A stretch of 64,000 nucleotides of DNA. Source: Maylandia zebra. Taxonomy: Eukaryota > Chordata > Actinopteri > Cichliformes > Cichlidae. Every line of letters starts with the position of its first letter. The stretch's first letter is position 1. The stretch spans positions 25,499,075-25,563,074 of the forward strand of contig NC_135175.1 of NCBI RefSeq assembly GCF_041146795.1. Direction: 5' to 3'. Made by a program: the position numbers and the translations under genes. Shown one piece after another: positions 1 through 11,639 of this stretch. The notes below the pieces were generated by a model. The model was not told the origin of the DNA. It was given only the letters and a program-made list of their open reading frames with translations, and did not search any database.

Positions 1-1892
1 ACTCTGCCGTATGTAACCACTGTAAAGTCTGCGACGCTGATAGTTGCCACACAGACACTTAGAGCCCGCGTGCCAGTCTTGCCTTTCCAGTCTGAGGGCC
101 AGTTGCTCGACGGCCCCTCAGCGGCAAGAAAGCGCTAGCGTTGTTAGCTAGGGTTGCTACTTATTTTTTTATTTCTTTCCATTTAGCATTCAGTTTGCCT
201 CGTAGAATCAGATCTATTTTAACTAGAGATCAAAGCTTTTAGGGGTTTTTTAAATTTTAATTTCTAAGCCTTCAGTGATTTTTGATGCTTTTAAACAAAA
301 CATACTGGAAGACAAACGCAGAAAAGAAATGGGTCATAGCTATACTAACTTCTTGAGAGACATTCATAGGCTTTCAGTGTTTTCTTCGGCCGACAGGAGT
401 GTGTATGTGTATATATATACATACACACATATATGTATATTAAACGAGTAGGGAACATCCTGCTACCTTCACTGTCACAAAATGTGGTGAGCTTTTTTTT
501 TTTTTTTTTTTTTTTTTGTAAAGAGTACATATCATTTTTGCACTGCCACTGGTCCGCCTTTTAAAGAACTTATTCCTTCACCCTATCCCGGCCTGGAGGC
601 CAGCTGATAATGCGACTCGCCATCTGTTAATGAGTCACAAAATCACAGCTTTCAGCCCATTATTTGCATATCACTTCATTTTATGTTCGCTTTTAACTCA
701 TCAGTTTTGTTCGCGACAGCCATATTTACAAATTCAATTGCCTAAGTTGTTTCAAATCCACTTCACAGGACCTTTAGCAATGTCACATTCCTCTGTAGAG
801 AGTATGACTGACTACAATGGAGGAAGCAGCATGGAGCAGGCAGTTTGGGAGCATGCATTTTGGCATCATTTTAATATTAATGGTACTTATCCTGCCCTGT
901 TAAGGGTAATAGTTGTTTGTTTTTTTAAATGTGAATCACCACTTTCCTTGCGTTATGAGGTTTGCCACAGTGATGTGAAGGTAGCAGGTGTGTGTTTTTG
1001 TTGTTTTTATTTTTTTGTTGTTTGTTTTTTTTCTGTCTATGGTTAATTTAAATCTGACGCCACTGAAAATCATTTATCGTGTGAATAATGTACAAATACT
1101 GAGAGGAAAAGCAAAATTTGGGGTGTGAAACTGAGCCAGTCTTGGACCTACACTAAACACGTGGACTGCTGATGCATCTGGGTTCAGGCAGGCTTGGCGC
1201 TGGGATGCTCTCTGCATGTATATTGGTTTGCTAATGGGAGAGGCCTGAGAGGCAGAACCGGTTAGTCCCTCTCAAGACATGGATCTCACTCAGACTCTTC
1301 AGCTTACAGCTCGACACAGTGTCAGTGACGGGTATTTCTGCAGAATCACAGCATCGTAGCATTTTGTGTTAATTTAATGTAGTGTCTTCTAATTAAAGCT
1401 TTCCGTGTTGCTCTCACTGACTGAAATTCAGTTTGATAACATTCGCAACAGCTAATATCTTTAAAAAAAATCTTTTAGTAGATAAAACTTTTTTTCCAGA
1501 TGGGGTTCACTACATTTTTGATGCAGTGTTTCGAGTTTCTGTGTTTAATTCTTTTCGTCTTGAGTTCTCTTCGGGGGCTTTTACTTGCCAATAGGCTGGA
1601 GGGGAAAAGGGTCTCATGTCCTAGGGTTGAGGGTTATAGCTCATACAAGACTGTAACTAGTGAATTTGTACAACCAAAGAAGTCTATTTTGTGGTTCAGG
1701 AATAATAAATTTTACTTTCCATGTAAAAAGCTGACTGACTCTGTCGTGTGTTGTGTGCTGGGTTAACATACAAGAAGAACAAAGAACAGGCAAGAGGCTG
1801 CAAGACACTAAAATGTGTAATGATGTTAGGAAAACATATGAGACATGAGCAGAACCATAAAGTAGAGGGCACGGCTTGTGAGAGATGATGGC
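1..1892. other. No gene recognised; AT-rich flank with simple repeats
   Basis: I find no convincing coding exon here. There is a TA/CA-rich tract near 400-440, a run of 25 T at 493-517, and several T-rich stretches around 1000-1030. Open frames in this stretch are short, of low complexity and match no family I know. It could be intergenic DNA or the UTR or intron of a gene lying to the left. Confidence 0.5.
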
Positions 1893-2545
1893 CAAATTTT
1901 CAGCTTTATTTATATATCACCAAACTACAACAGCAGTGATATCAAGGTGCTTTATATTGTAAGGTAAAGACCTTGCAATAATCCAGAGAAAACCTTAAAA
2001 ATCAACGCTCCCCTATGACCAAACAATTGGTGATAACGTGAAGAAAAAACTCCATTTTAACAGAAGACACCTCTGCCAGAACCTGGCTCAGGGAGGGGCC
2101 ATGACCAGCTGGGGTGAAACGGTGCATGATGGGAAGTCCCCAGCACTCTAGACCTATTGCATCATAACTAAGGGACGGTTTAGGGTCACCTGATCCAGCC
2201 CTAACTATATGCTTTATCTGAAAGGAAAGTCTTGAGTCTAATCTTAAAAGTGGAGGGTGTCTGACTCCCTAATCCGAACTGGGAGCTGGGCCCACAGAAG
2301 AAGGGACTGAAAGCTCAGCGTCCCATTCTACTTTTAAAAACTCTACGAACTACAAGTAAACCAGCAGCCTGAGAGCGAAGTGCTCTGCTGGGGTGATACG
2401 GGACTAAAAGGCCTATAAGATGAGATTGGGCCTGATTATTTAACACCTTGTATGTGATTAGAGAGATTTTACATTTACTTTGGGATTTAACAGGGAGCTG
2501 ATGAAGAGAAGCCAGATTGGGAGAAATACGGTAAGTGTGCTTATT
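1893..2545 (-). repeat. L2-type LINE 3' region, reverse orientation
   Basis: On the - strand this matches the 3' part of a very common teleost LINE-derived repeat. That repeat carries the 'gagtttttcc... cgccaa... tcatagggg... ttgtagggt... ttacaatataaa... ttgaggcga' landmarks in diverged form and ends in an AT-rich tail near 1895-1925. Related copies lie at 5235-5400, 21335-21560 and 48405-48880. It is decayed and has no coding capacity. Assignment to the L2/CR1 group rests on memory of the family, not on a search. Confidence 0.65.
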
Positions 2546-3810
2546 TGCACAGAACTGGCAGATGGATGCTGCCTGCCGAACAGTCTTGTGAAACCTTGCA
2601 AAGAGTGCAGTAATGTTAATGGGTTCATATCACTAACTATATGAACAAAATGACTAAAGGCTGCAAGTTTAGCTCGCCCAGTTGAGCAGGTGGTTCACCA
2701 CATGGCTCGATGCAGAGACCAGGTGTCAAGTCTGACCACGGGCCCTTTGCTGTGTCTCTCTTCCTGCAAATGCTTTTTTTGTGTCTATTTGTCACTATTC
2801 TGTCTAAAGATGGACATGTGTGTAATTGGATAAGAATCTGGCTGTCAGATGGATGCAGATCCAGAGTTCAGGTCTCTGGAGAAGACATCAGAGTCTAGCT
2901 CCACTTTACTCAGGTTTATCATTAGGCTAGCTTACATGAACAGATCATATCAAGTTAAATATCAATTTTCATGTTATTTGAAAACATAAGTGCCTGGTTG
3001 AGCCTCCTGTGGTGGGTTAAAGGGAAGAACAAATTCCCCAGTGGTGAAATCTCTCTCAAATCAGTATTGCAAGAAAAAGAATCATTCATTGTTGCTTTAT
3101 TAATGTTTCATTATACATGAAGCTGAATTTTTTTTTTTATCTTTTAGCATTTTTAATGTAATTAGAATTTTAGTTTCCAGTCCTGAATCTTCAGTTTTTA
3201 TTGTAATCCAGCTGTGACTGTAACAACGCATTTAAGTGCATTTTTCTGTGTTTGATATAAAGTTGCTATCACTTTTTTCTTCTCTTTAAACTCTACTTCC
3301 CATCCTGTTAGTCCTACTTTTGCACATGAAAAATGTTAAATATAAGTAATTCAATAATTATAATTTTCAGTTGTTCTGTGGAAGAGGTTAGCTTTTTGAT
3401 TATTTGTAGGAATAATCAATCACTGGTATGAGTTTTCTTATTAAAGTGCACCCTCCTCTTACTTCAGGTGCCGAACCAAAGCAGTGAAAATGCTGTTGAG
3501 CAAGTAGGTGGACTAAAATTTCAGAAAGCAAACTAATGATTAATATACGTCGGAGTTTTGTGGGAGAAAAATATGTTAACGTACAAGAGACTGAAGATTA
3601 ATCAGCTGCAGAAAAAGATACAGAAGACAACCAGCTGTCAAAACAGGAAAGCAGTTTGACTAACAAACTCAAACTTGACATAGAGAGCGTCACGAGGGAA
3701 GGCGAGGAAAGTTGAGACTTTAACCTACAAGTGAAACCATAAATTCAAATTCCTCTTACTGGGACTGCAAAGCCGACATCGTGCACACAGGTGGCTGACT
3801 TGTTTTTAAG
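2546..3810. other. Upstream region of secreted-peptide gene A
   Basis: No gene or known repeat is recognised. The last 100 bases before the ATG at 3811 hold only a weak TATA-like CATAAAT near 3739. The TGAACTTTGA/TATAAAA promoter shared by the other units of the array is absent, so gene A is probably controlled differently. Confidence 0.4.
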
Positions 3811-5484
3811 ATGAGGGGATTCACACTGCTTATGGTGGGAATTATTCTGGCTGCACTGACAGACTTTTCATTTGCAGAGGTAAGAAAAAAAGTACTAAAT
3901 GCCACCGTTCTGTAAGGTAGTGCAAATACAATCATTTTTATATCATTGCAAAATCAATTATGCTCATTCAAAGTTTTTACTCAGTTTAAATGTCTATTAA
4001 GATAAATATTAATTAAGTATTGTTGCTCAATACTGCAAACAAATACACAGCGAACTAATGCATTTAATCACTCCTGCAAGCTTAATAATGAAAATATATA
4101 AATAATTAAACAAATGTGTAATCGCTGCTTGGTTTTGGGTCTAAATATTTTCTAAATAATATGTTTTTAGATCTAAATATTTTCTGTTTTTTAGATGATA
4201 AATGTGTGCTTGATCACATTATGTCAGTTAAGTGACAGAAATCGATTTTTTAAGGCTCATTCTGTTATGCATTGAAATGTTTAAGACAAAAAAAGTCCTT
4301 TACATGATCTGCCAAATGGAAGTGAACATGTTATAACTAAAGCTGCTTTAAATATATATTTTTTAGGCTGGATATTTATCTATGAGGCCAATGGAAGGTA
4401 CAAACGGGACGTCCAACTCAACAGAGGTGTGTGAACTTTGAGTGTTTCATGTTTTAATCTGTTTAGGTGAGACTTAAAATCAAATTAGATTTTGACAAAT
4501 ATAAGCAGTGCTGCTCAAATATGAGTAGAATTCTTACTTTAATTATTCTCAGTAAAAATGTCTTTGTTATGGGATTTTTTTTCAATTATATAATCATAGT
4601 TTTCAATTGTAAAGTGTGCTAATTGCTGCTATTTCTAAGGGACGGGTTAGGTTTTGATTATTTTTCTGTTTTATTTGAAGTCCAAAGTCGACGACCTTGC
4701 AGGAATAAACAAACACATGATTACAAGCATTGGAACCTGTTTCCTCATTAAAGTTCAAATGTGCTCTTATTTTAGCCACAAGAGGAAACCACAGAAAATA
4801 AAGCTGCTGTGCAGGTAGGTTTCATAAAGCAAAGTAAGGACTGACACGTGAAAAGTGTTGAAATGCAAGAGGATGAAGATGCATTTATCATCTTACTCAC
4901 ATTAACCTAAAGTTTGGCTGACTTCCTTTTTAATCCCATCAGTGGAACGGCACCATTAGGCCAGTGGAAAGTGATTTTGGGTTCCCTCCTACAGAGCCCC
5001 TCGAACAAAGCCCCCAGAAGGACACCAAAGTAAGAAACTGCAGCAAAATAAAGACCTTTAAGTCATGTTAAAGTTTGAAAAACTTTATTTTATTTAGTCT
5101 TTTGAAAAACATTATTTTAATTAAAAAACAAACAAACAAAAGCTTTAATGTTTACCACAGAAATGTGAAGGCAGTTTCTCCAGCTCCAAAGTCCAAAATC
5201 CAAATGAAGCCTTTTTATTTTTGTTCCTGTTAAACAGGAGTTTTTCCCAATGTCGCCAAAGCACTTGCTCATAGGGGGTCGTGTAATTGTTGGGGTTTTC
5301 TCTGTTGTATTATTGTAGGGACTACCTTACAATATAAAATGCCCTGAGGTGACTGTTATTGTGATTTGGTGCTGTATAAATAAACTAAATTGACTTTGCT
5401 TTGAACAACAACAACTGACAATCTAAAGACGTTCACACAGAGCAGTTTATTTTGTGTTTTTCCTTGTCATTGTCATTACAGTAA
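3811..5484 (+). CDS. Gene A: small secreted N-glycopeptide, unrecognised family
   Basis: Predicted exons are 3811-3879, 4367-4426, 4776-4814, 4943-5029, then a terminal exon from 5482 whose first codon is TAA. All introns are phase 0 with GT-AG ends. The product is 85 aa. A hydrophobic signal peptide (starts MRGFTLLMVGIILAA, ends FSFAE) is followed by exons encoding 20, 13 and 29 residues. N-x-S/T sites occur in exon 2 (NGT, NST) and at the start of exon 4 (WNGT). The mature part has no cysteine, no second hydrophobic segment and is acidic. Exon 4 carries RPVESDFGFPPTEP, which resembles the HPLESTGNFPTAPT part of gene C, so A is the divergent member of the array. The stop exon is an inference: the acceptor (pyrimidine-rich, ...cattacag) is good, but no transcript confirms it. 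A possible polyA signal AATAAA lies near 5803. Function is unknown. Confidence 0.65.
5235..5400 (+). repeat. L2-type LINE 3' tail inside the last intron of gene A
   Basis: This is the same teleost LINE tail as at 48405-48880, in + orientation, 5'-truncated to about 165 bp and ending in the usual ATAAATAAA-rich tail. It lies in the intron before the proposed stop-codon exon of gene A. Confidence 0.7.
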
Positions 5485-5794
5485 ATCTTAACTTCTTAGT
5501 GTGAGCAGTTGCTGCTTTTCTTTTTGAAATATGACAGAAAACCAAACAACTTGGTGTTTTATTGGTTTAAGACACAACCATGAAAATGTGGAACCAAAAA
5601 AATCACAGTACTGCTTTACATTACCAATACCTGCTTACACTCTGCATACACTACTACGTACTATGAATACAAGACAATGTACTGTTTTCAAACAAAGGAA
5701 TATAATATTTACAGAAACTTAAACTTAAAAAAGTCATTATTGGAGGGGACGCCCATGAGAGCAACCAGCCTCACCAAATTAACAACTGCCCTGT

Positions 5795-5938
5795 TGTTGA
5801 GAATAAAACAGACTTTGGGCAGGTAAGCAAACAAATTTGAACTTTGATGTTAAACAAGAGCTGAAGTAAAACAGCCTCCACCTACAAACACATGCATCAT
5901 AAAACAGGCGTAAGCGCTCACTGGAAGCTGATTACAAA
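5795..5938 (+). promoter_or_regulatory. Proximal promoter of unit B
   Basis: This block is shared with units at 7640, 9519 and 12362. It contains TGAACTTTGA at 5838-5847 (reverse TCAAAGTTCA, HNF4/DR1-like), then gttaaacaag, the block ctccacctacaaacac, and CATAAAA at 5898-5904 where other units have TATAAAA. The TATA-like box is therefore altered in B. The start codon follows about 35 bp downstream. Confidence 0.55.
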
Positions 5939-7061
5939 ATGAGAGGACTCACACTGCTCTGTTTGGTGGGACTTATTCTCACAGCTTCGGTAAGAAAATA
6001 TATCACTGTTTGATGTTCACAGATATGTTGAAAGCTTATAACAAATGACAGTCTACATAAATATTTATTTAGACATATTTATCATCACGAAACAAAGACT
6101 TAATATTTTTCACTATTAAAGAGGTCAATCTGGACTTTATTAACTAACATATAAGTGAGACATAATTCTTATCATCATGAGATTTTTGTTTTTTTTTTAA
6201 ATTGAAAAAAACAACAACCCAACAATAAATATCAATTGCCCCACGTGTGTGGAATTATATCTGTGACCCCTTTTACAGATATAATCTTTGCCCCGGGCCT
6301 TGAAATACCAAGAAAATAAACAGATCTATGACTTGCTTCAGAGTTGATCATCTATTACTAAGTAAAATTAGGCTAATATTCATTTTTAATATTTTGTAAT
6401 ATTTATATTTAAGATCATTCAATCATCCGCATCAACATTTACTTTGTGTCGGCAAATATCTACACAAATTGTGTGAATTCTGTTTTATGTTGACTCCTAA
6501 AAGCATTTTTACTAACACAACAAGCTCAAACTGCTTATTTCAATTTTATGCTACAGTGACACAGATGTGCTGTATATTAGTGTAACCTTAAAACTTGACT
6601 TAGAATTTCTTTGTCTTTACATAATTATTTATATGCATATTTCATGTATAAATGTATATTATTGTAGATTATATTTTATTTCAATGTTGATAGCAAACTG
6701 AGTTGTGCCATGGGTGCTGGAGTCCCCTTGAAGGTACACGTGATGAAACTGAATAAGCCGAGGGAAATGACACACAGGTAAAAAACCATTGACAACACTA
6801 TATTTACACATCTATAATTTGTCATAATTTCATGTAAAAGAAAATTATCAAAGTGCCTTGAAAAATTGTATTTTAAAACAAATGTCTTAAAAAAAGATAG
6901 AAACCTGTCCATAGGTGTGATTTTGTGACAGTTAAGTGAAATCATTAGATTTTTTCCCCTCTGTGTAATTTACAGACCGTTCATCAGAACATTTCAGTGG
7001 AAGCAACAGTGGACGACCGTGATTCTGCTCATGTTACTGTCTTACCTAAATAATCATTAAA
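5939..7061 (+). pseudogene. Unit B: damaged paralogue of the secreted-peptide family
   Basis: Exon 1 (5939-5989) is intact and encodes MRGLTLLCLVGLILTAS before a good gtaag donor. The exon around 6693-6779 corresponds to gene C exon 4 but is rearranged. From the only visible acceptor (after 6692) phase 0 reads through a WSPLE segment and reaches TAA soon after. The frame that would fit the donor at 6780 (gtaaaa) also meets a TAA. The last exon (from 6976, stop 7051-7053) encodes TVHQNISVEATV and then runs on, through a small deletion relative to gene C, into sequence that is 3' UTR in gene C. The polyA signal is ATTAAA-like rather than AATAAA. Either this is a pseudogene or it makes a shortened secreted peptide; I favour a pseudogene. 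Confidence 0.55.
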
Positions 7062-7639
7062 AGTCTGTTGTGAGAAAAGTTTCCTTTATTTGTTAAGTGT
7101 CTCTTATTTGTTGTTATGTGCTTTTTCCAAGGTCATTTAGAAACGTAGAGCTGGAACTTTTGACAAATTATCTGCCAGACACACAAAAAAACACCTATTC
7201 TGACAAAATGAGACAACACGGGAATTAATTATCGAGGGGAGACACAAATGAAGACAAAAAGAACATTTTCTTTAAAGAGACGGTAAATTTACAAAACTAA
7301 CTTCATCACGTTTTACTAACACAAAGGCAGTGGCTGCTTATTTCAGGCCTGTTATAACAAATGCACGTGAGCTGACGTGTGCCATCGTTGCTATGAACTC
7401 CTAACTGTATTTAATGATCATACTTTGTCCTGCTGCTTTTTTAATAAACAAATAAAAACAGTTCCTGATAAACTAACTCGACATCCTGTTACGGGCATTT
7501 TTCTTAATAATTAACATTGAGAAAAATTACAAATAAAATAAGCTTTTTCTTTTAAATATGGCATTTTACGAAAGAGAGAACAGCGGATTCATAAGTATGT
7601 GGAAGAGTCTGAATTACATTAATAACAAATTCAGTTTTG
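7062..7639. other. Spacer between units B and the pseudogene unit
   Basis: No gene recognised. This is AT-rich downstream sequence, partly similar to the 3' flanks of the other units (for example, a 'gctggaacttttg' block after 7140 is also found near 16030). Confidence 0.4.
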
Positions 7640-7789
7640 AAGAGAATAAAGCAGACTTTTTTTTCATTTGCTAACAAACAAAGTTGAACTTTGATGTTAA
7701 ACAAGAGTTGAAGTCAAAGAGGCTTCACCTACAAACACTTGGATTATAAAACAGTTTGAAGTGCAGACAGGAGGCCGATCACATCCGAG
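7640..7789 (+). promoter_or_regulatory. Relic promoter of the pseudogene unit
   Basis: This region keeps the shared block: AATAAAGCAGACTTT, TGAACTTTGA at 7685-7694, the ttcacctacaaacactt block and TATAAAA at 7745-7751. The promoter is better preserved than the exon it served. Confidence 0.6.
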
Positions 7790-8575
7790 GTGAGACGACT
7801 CGCACTGCGCTGTTAGGTGGGATTTACTCTCACAGCTTCAGTTAAACAAAACAAAACATCATACTGGCAAATTAGCCAAATTTTTAAAAACCTTTTCTGC
7901 TGGTTTCAATAAAACTTCTATCATACAAAGTGTGAATATGTGTAATGAGTGTAGGGAAATTTTAGCTTCACAGATCAAATACTATAGCTTGAAATTTTCA
8001 CTGGTCTTATCAGGATCTTTCATTTGGGACAGATACATTAAAACTAGTGAACTAGTTTACTAGTTAATTCTTAACTAGTTTTTGACTTGTTAAGTCCAGC
8101 AAGTCCTACAAACTCCCATTTTTGAGCAAACACTAATAAAAAAACTGTCATTTATTGTCTTTTTAAATTTCTTAATGGTTTCTGGTTGAATTTTACAACT
8201 GCAAAACAAAGCATACTTAGTCATAAAAAGTAAGAAAACACCAAATTCATTCAACTTTCATGTTGGATTGATCAAATTTGAGCCGTTGCACCACAAAACA
8301 AAAACATCAGTATAAAGTTTAATCCGATGGTACTCTAATATGTGAAGCTAAAATCTTCCAGCAATCATTATATATGTATTTATTTCTTCGCGGTTTCATT
8401 GTAGGACTGTTGTTTAACTACCAGATAAACGAGACTGCAGATTTAAACTTAGGCTTGATATAAATGTATTTTTCTACCATAAATCAGCTGGAGTGTTTCT
8501 CACACACTGTTGTTAAAAAACAAAAAAACCCAGCACTGAACTTGAATTTGTATATCTTTATTACATTTGAGGGTT
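7790..8575 (+). pseudogene. Degenerate unit: signal-peptide exon and intron 1 only
   Basis: Positions 7790-7840 align codon for codon with exon 1 of gene C but carry three lesions. The start ATG is GTG, the ninth codon TTG is TAG, and the donor gtaag is gttaa. Downstream sequence up to about 8570 still resembles gene C intron 1 (the 'agctggagtgt... cagcactga' landmarks near 8490-8540). After that the similarity ends, and no later exon is found before the next unit. It is a dead, 3'-truncated copy. Confidence 0.8.
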
Positions 8576-8804
8576 AGCACCTGAGTACTGCATCTAAAAT
8601 GAGCAAATTCAACAAAATAGAGTAACTTTGACTGTATCTGTGTAAAGTAACCAGTTCTTGAAACATTATGATCTATAACATCCATCACAGGTTTCCACTT
8701 TCCACTTTTCTCTATGTAAATGTGATTAAAATGTATCATTTGACAGGGATTAGGCAGTTTTACATAAGTCAAGTACTAATGAAACAGATGTACAGAGAGG
8801 TTAT

Positions 8805-9300
8805 AGCAGTGAGGTCAAACTCGTTTCACACTGACGGCCACGAACAGTCCACCATGACTTGAGTGGGCCAGACGAGTGAAACTCCACTTTCTGTCCGTGT
8901 AAAGGTGTTTAACTCCACATTTAATCCCTGAGATATCGTACAATAAGATAAAGATCTGCAAGTTCAACACCACATCTCAGTGTTTCTATGATAAATGTGT
9001 AAAATTACAGTTGTGGTGCAGCTCACTGCCCAGAGTGTCTGATGTTTGTACAACATAGAGTTTCATGGATGAAAATTTTCTTTCTTTTTTTATGTCATAA
9101 TGGTAGACAGTGAAAAACACTGTCTACACTTTTCTGTCATTTAACTATTTATCTATTACTTAACTTCTTTGGTGTAGAATGAACGGCTGTTATCAGCAGG
9201 AAAAGCTGTCCAACGATTTATGCACTTCCTCATATTTTCTGCAGTGTTTGCCTGGCCGATTCTGGCCCCCGGGCCTTATTTTTGACACCTTTGGGTTATA
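8805..9300. mobile_element. hAT-like MITE, decayed
   Basis: The left end reads 'ggtcaaactcgtttcac' and the right end 'ggcccccgggccttatttttgacacct'. These match in inverted form the ends of an abundant teleost non-autonomous hAT-like repeat (GTGTCAAAC... CGGGGGCC). A perfect hairpin with 10-bp arms (9103-9112 and 9118-9127) lies inside. There is no coding sequence. Family naming is from memory. Confidence 0.5.
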
Positions 9301-9518
9301 GCAGAATATATAAGGTGTCTGTCTCCCTGCTTGTTACAAAATGACACCTTCAATACAAAATAAACCGACTGGGTCCACGAGGACAGGGTGAGGCAATCAG
9401 GAAGTAAGAATACATTTTTAAAAATGCATAAATATTATCAGCCTTTTCTTGTAAACGTGACACCTGGGACAGCAGGTGTCACAGGGGATGTTTAAATCTT
9501 CACTGCTGTTGAAACGTC

Positions 9519-9711
9519 TAAATTAAACTAAAAATGTTGTTTTCTGAAGAATAAAGCAGACTTTGTGAGCGCAAACATATTTACATTTGCTAACAAACAC
9601 AGTTGAACTTTGATGTTAAACAAGCGCTGAAGTGAAAGAGTCTCCACCTACAAACACTTGCATTATAAAACAGGAGGTCTGTGTGCAGACAGGAGGCTGA
9701 TCACATCCACG
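9519..9711 (+). promoter_or_regulatory. Proximal promoter of gene C
   Basis: Close copy of the block before gene D: 'ttaaactaaaaatgttg', AATAAAGCAGACTTTGTG, TGAACTTTGA at 9604-9613 (HNF4/DR1-like), gttaaacaag, 'ctccacctacaaacacttg', and TATAAAA at 9664-9670. A start site about 30 bp after the TATA box would give a 5' UTR of only about 20 nt before the ATG at 9712. Transcription-factor identity is inference only. Confidence 0.65.
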
Positions 9712-10738
9712 ATGAGAGGACTCGCACTGCTCTGTTTGGTGGGATTTATTCTCACAGCTTCGGTAAGAAAATATCATGCACCTGTTTGATGTTCATGGAT
9801 TTCCTGAAAGAATTAACAGTCTCACTGAGTTTATAACAAGTGATAATCTACATAAATGTTTAGATTTCATCTTTAACATTGTAGGACTGTTGTTAGTTAG
9901 TTAGTCCAGTATGTTTTTAATTTCTGTTTATTTATTTTGACCAAGAATCAGCTGGAGTGTGTCTCATGCTGCTGACTCGCTGAGATTAATTGATTAATGC
10001 TGCTTTGTTTGCTTTGAAATGTCAATGACCTTCCAGCACTGAGGGGAAAAAGGCAAAAATAAAAACCTCCAACACTTAAATCTGTATATTGTTATTCTAT
10101 TAAAGCGTTTTCCATTTTCTTTTCAGCTGCATGAAGGAGGCGCAGCACCATCATCGGATGTAAGTTAGAAAAACAAAAAAACAACCTGTTGACACGAGTG
10201 GCATTATTCACCAGTAATTATAACATTATAATATTATATATAAATGTGTGTGTGTTTATTTTTTTTTACTTTAGGATGCTGGCAGCTGGCATCCTCTTGA
10301 AAGCACTGGCAATTTTCCAACTGCTCCAACTCGTGTAGTAAGTAACGCCACAAAAATAAGCAATATTTATATGTCCGTGCGTGTCCTGCAAGGTGTAAAA
10401 TGATAAAAAGTATCAAATTATTTGTTTATTTGTGCAGGTTATATTTTATTTAGATGTTGGGGAAGGGTTGGGTTTAAAGATCTGTAACTAATGTAATCCA
10501 ACATATTTCAGAACGAGACCTTGCATCCAAATAATTCTACTCATGCTGGAAATGCCACAGAGGTAAAACACCATCAGCACAGCTTTTATGAAGTCGGACA
10601 ACAGCATTTAATTTGAAATAGCACTGACGAGAGAACAGAGAATATGTGGCAATTTATTGAAATCCTTTTATTTCTCTTTACACTTTACAGGTTCATCACA
10701 ACAATACAGCTGCAGCAACAGTGAAAGAAGACGCGTGA
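9712..10738 (+). CDS. Gene C: small secreted N-glycopeptide, best-preserved unit
   Basis: Five exons: 9712-9762, 10127-10159, 10275-10337, 10512-10562 and 10691-10738 (stop TGA 10736-10738). All introns are phase 0 with clear GT-AG borders. The 81-aa product has a signal peptide MRGLALLCLVGFILTAS (exon 1), then LHEGGAAPSSD (exon 2), a 21-residue exon containing SWHPLESTGNFPTAP, NETLHPNNSTHAGNATE (exon 4) and VHHNNTAAATVKEDA (exon 5). Sequons NET, NNS/NST, NAT and NNT suggest heavy N-glycosylation. The mature part has no cysteine, transmembrane segment, GPI-type tail or dibasic cleavage site. AATAAA at 10813-10818 is a good polyA signal. The small symmetric exons recall SCPP and mucin-like genes, but no SCPP motif is present and I do not assign a family. 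Confidence 0.75.
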
Positions 10739-10849
10739 TGCTAAAAATGTTGAAGCGTGAATCTTCACAGAGACAGACGACCGTGATTCTGCTGGTGTTA
10801 CCGTCTTCTCTGAATAAACACTAAAATTATGTTGTGGGAAAAGTTTTCT

Positions 10850-11639
10850 TTATTTATTAAACTTAATAAAAGGTCTTTTAAAATGTGTTTTTCAAGAGAT
10901 GGAAAAAAAGACCTACTCTAACATAGGGATTAATAACTGACGTTAAATTTTCACGTTAATCATATTTCATTAACAATTAAGCACTGCCTGGTTATTTAAG
11001 GTCTAAGAAACTGAATGCATCACATCAGAGTCGGAGCTGTAGGGGCGTTTCTAGGACTTTCTTAACAAGGTGGCAGAGAGGGGGGCAATAATCATGTATG
11101 ATCTCAAATTTAATGTCCTCAGCTTGTAATGTTTAGACTTTGAAATGCAGTTACTTTGATTACAGTGCTTTGTTCTCTCACAAACCACAAGCTTTACATA
11201 AAAGTACATACAAATTTAACCTATTAACAGTTAGACAATTACAAATCAAAAATAAGCTAGTCACACGCAGTAATGTAACAGCTACACATTTTAAAATCAA
11301 TATTAGCTCATAGCTTTAAAAGTCATTTTAAATGTAAGAGTGTTTTTTCTGCACATTACTTGCAGAAACGTGCAGATCGAATCACCGGTGTTGTCAAAAC
11401 GCGACTGTGATTCTGCGGAGTGATTGACAGTACTGTGATCCAATAAGATAAGGCAGTTTCAGATGGACAGTTTTCTAAACCAATGACGGTGGGAGTTAGA
11501 GGGTAGGCGATCAGATTCCAAGAGGGGTCTAGAAGGGTGGGTCTAGAAAGGGCGGTGCCACCCCATGCCACCCTTTTAGACTCACCCCTGCTGAGCTGAG
11601 CATCAGCCAAGTCGCAATCAGCCAAGGTTTCAGGTGAAC
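10850..11639. other. Intergenic spacer downstream of gene C
   Basis: No gene recognised. Positions 11350-11640 may be the distal end of the Penelope-like fragment that follows. The open frames there look like translation of that element's flank. Confidence 0.35.

Noticed and set aside
630-1046. 138-codon open frame with two hydrophobic stretches
   Set aside because: Low-complexity, Phe/Cys/Val-rich C terminus from T/G-rich DNA, no family match, and no splice or promoter context.
5531-5722. Open frame as a last coding exon for gene A
   Set aside because: No acceptor in the right phase before it. The composition is random, and the TAA directly after the 5481 acceptor is a simpler end.
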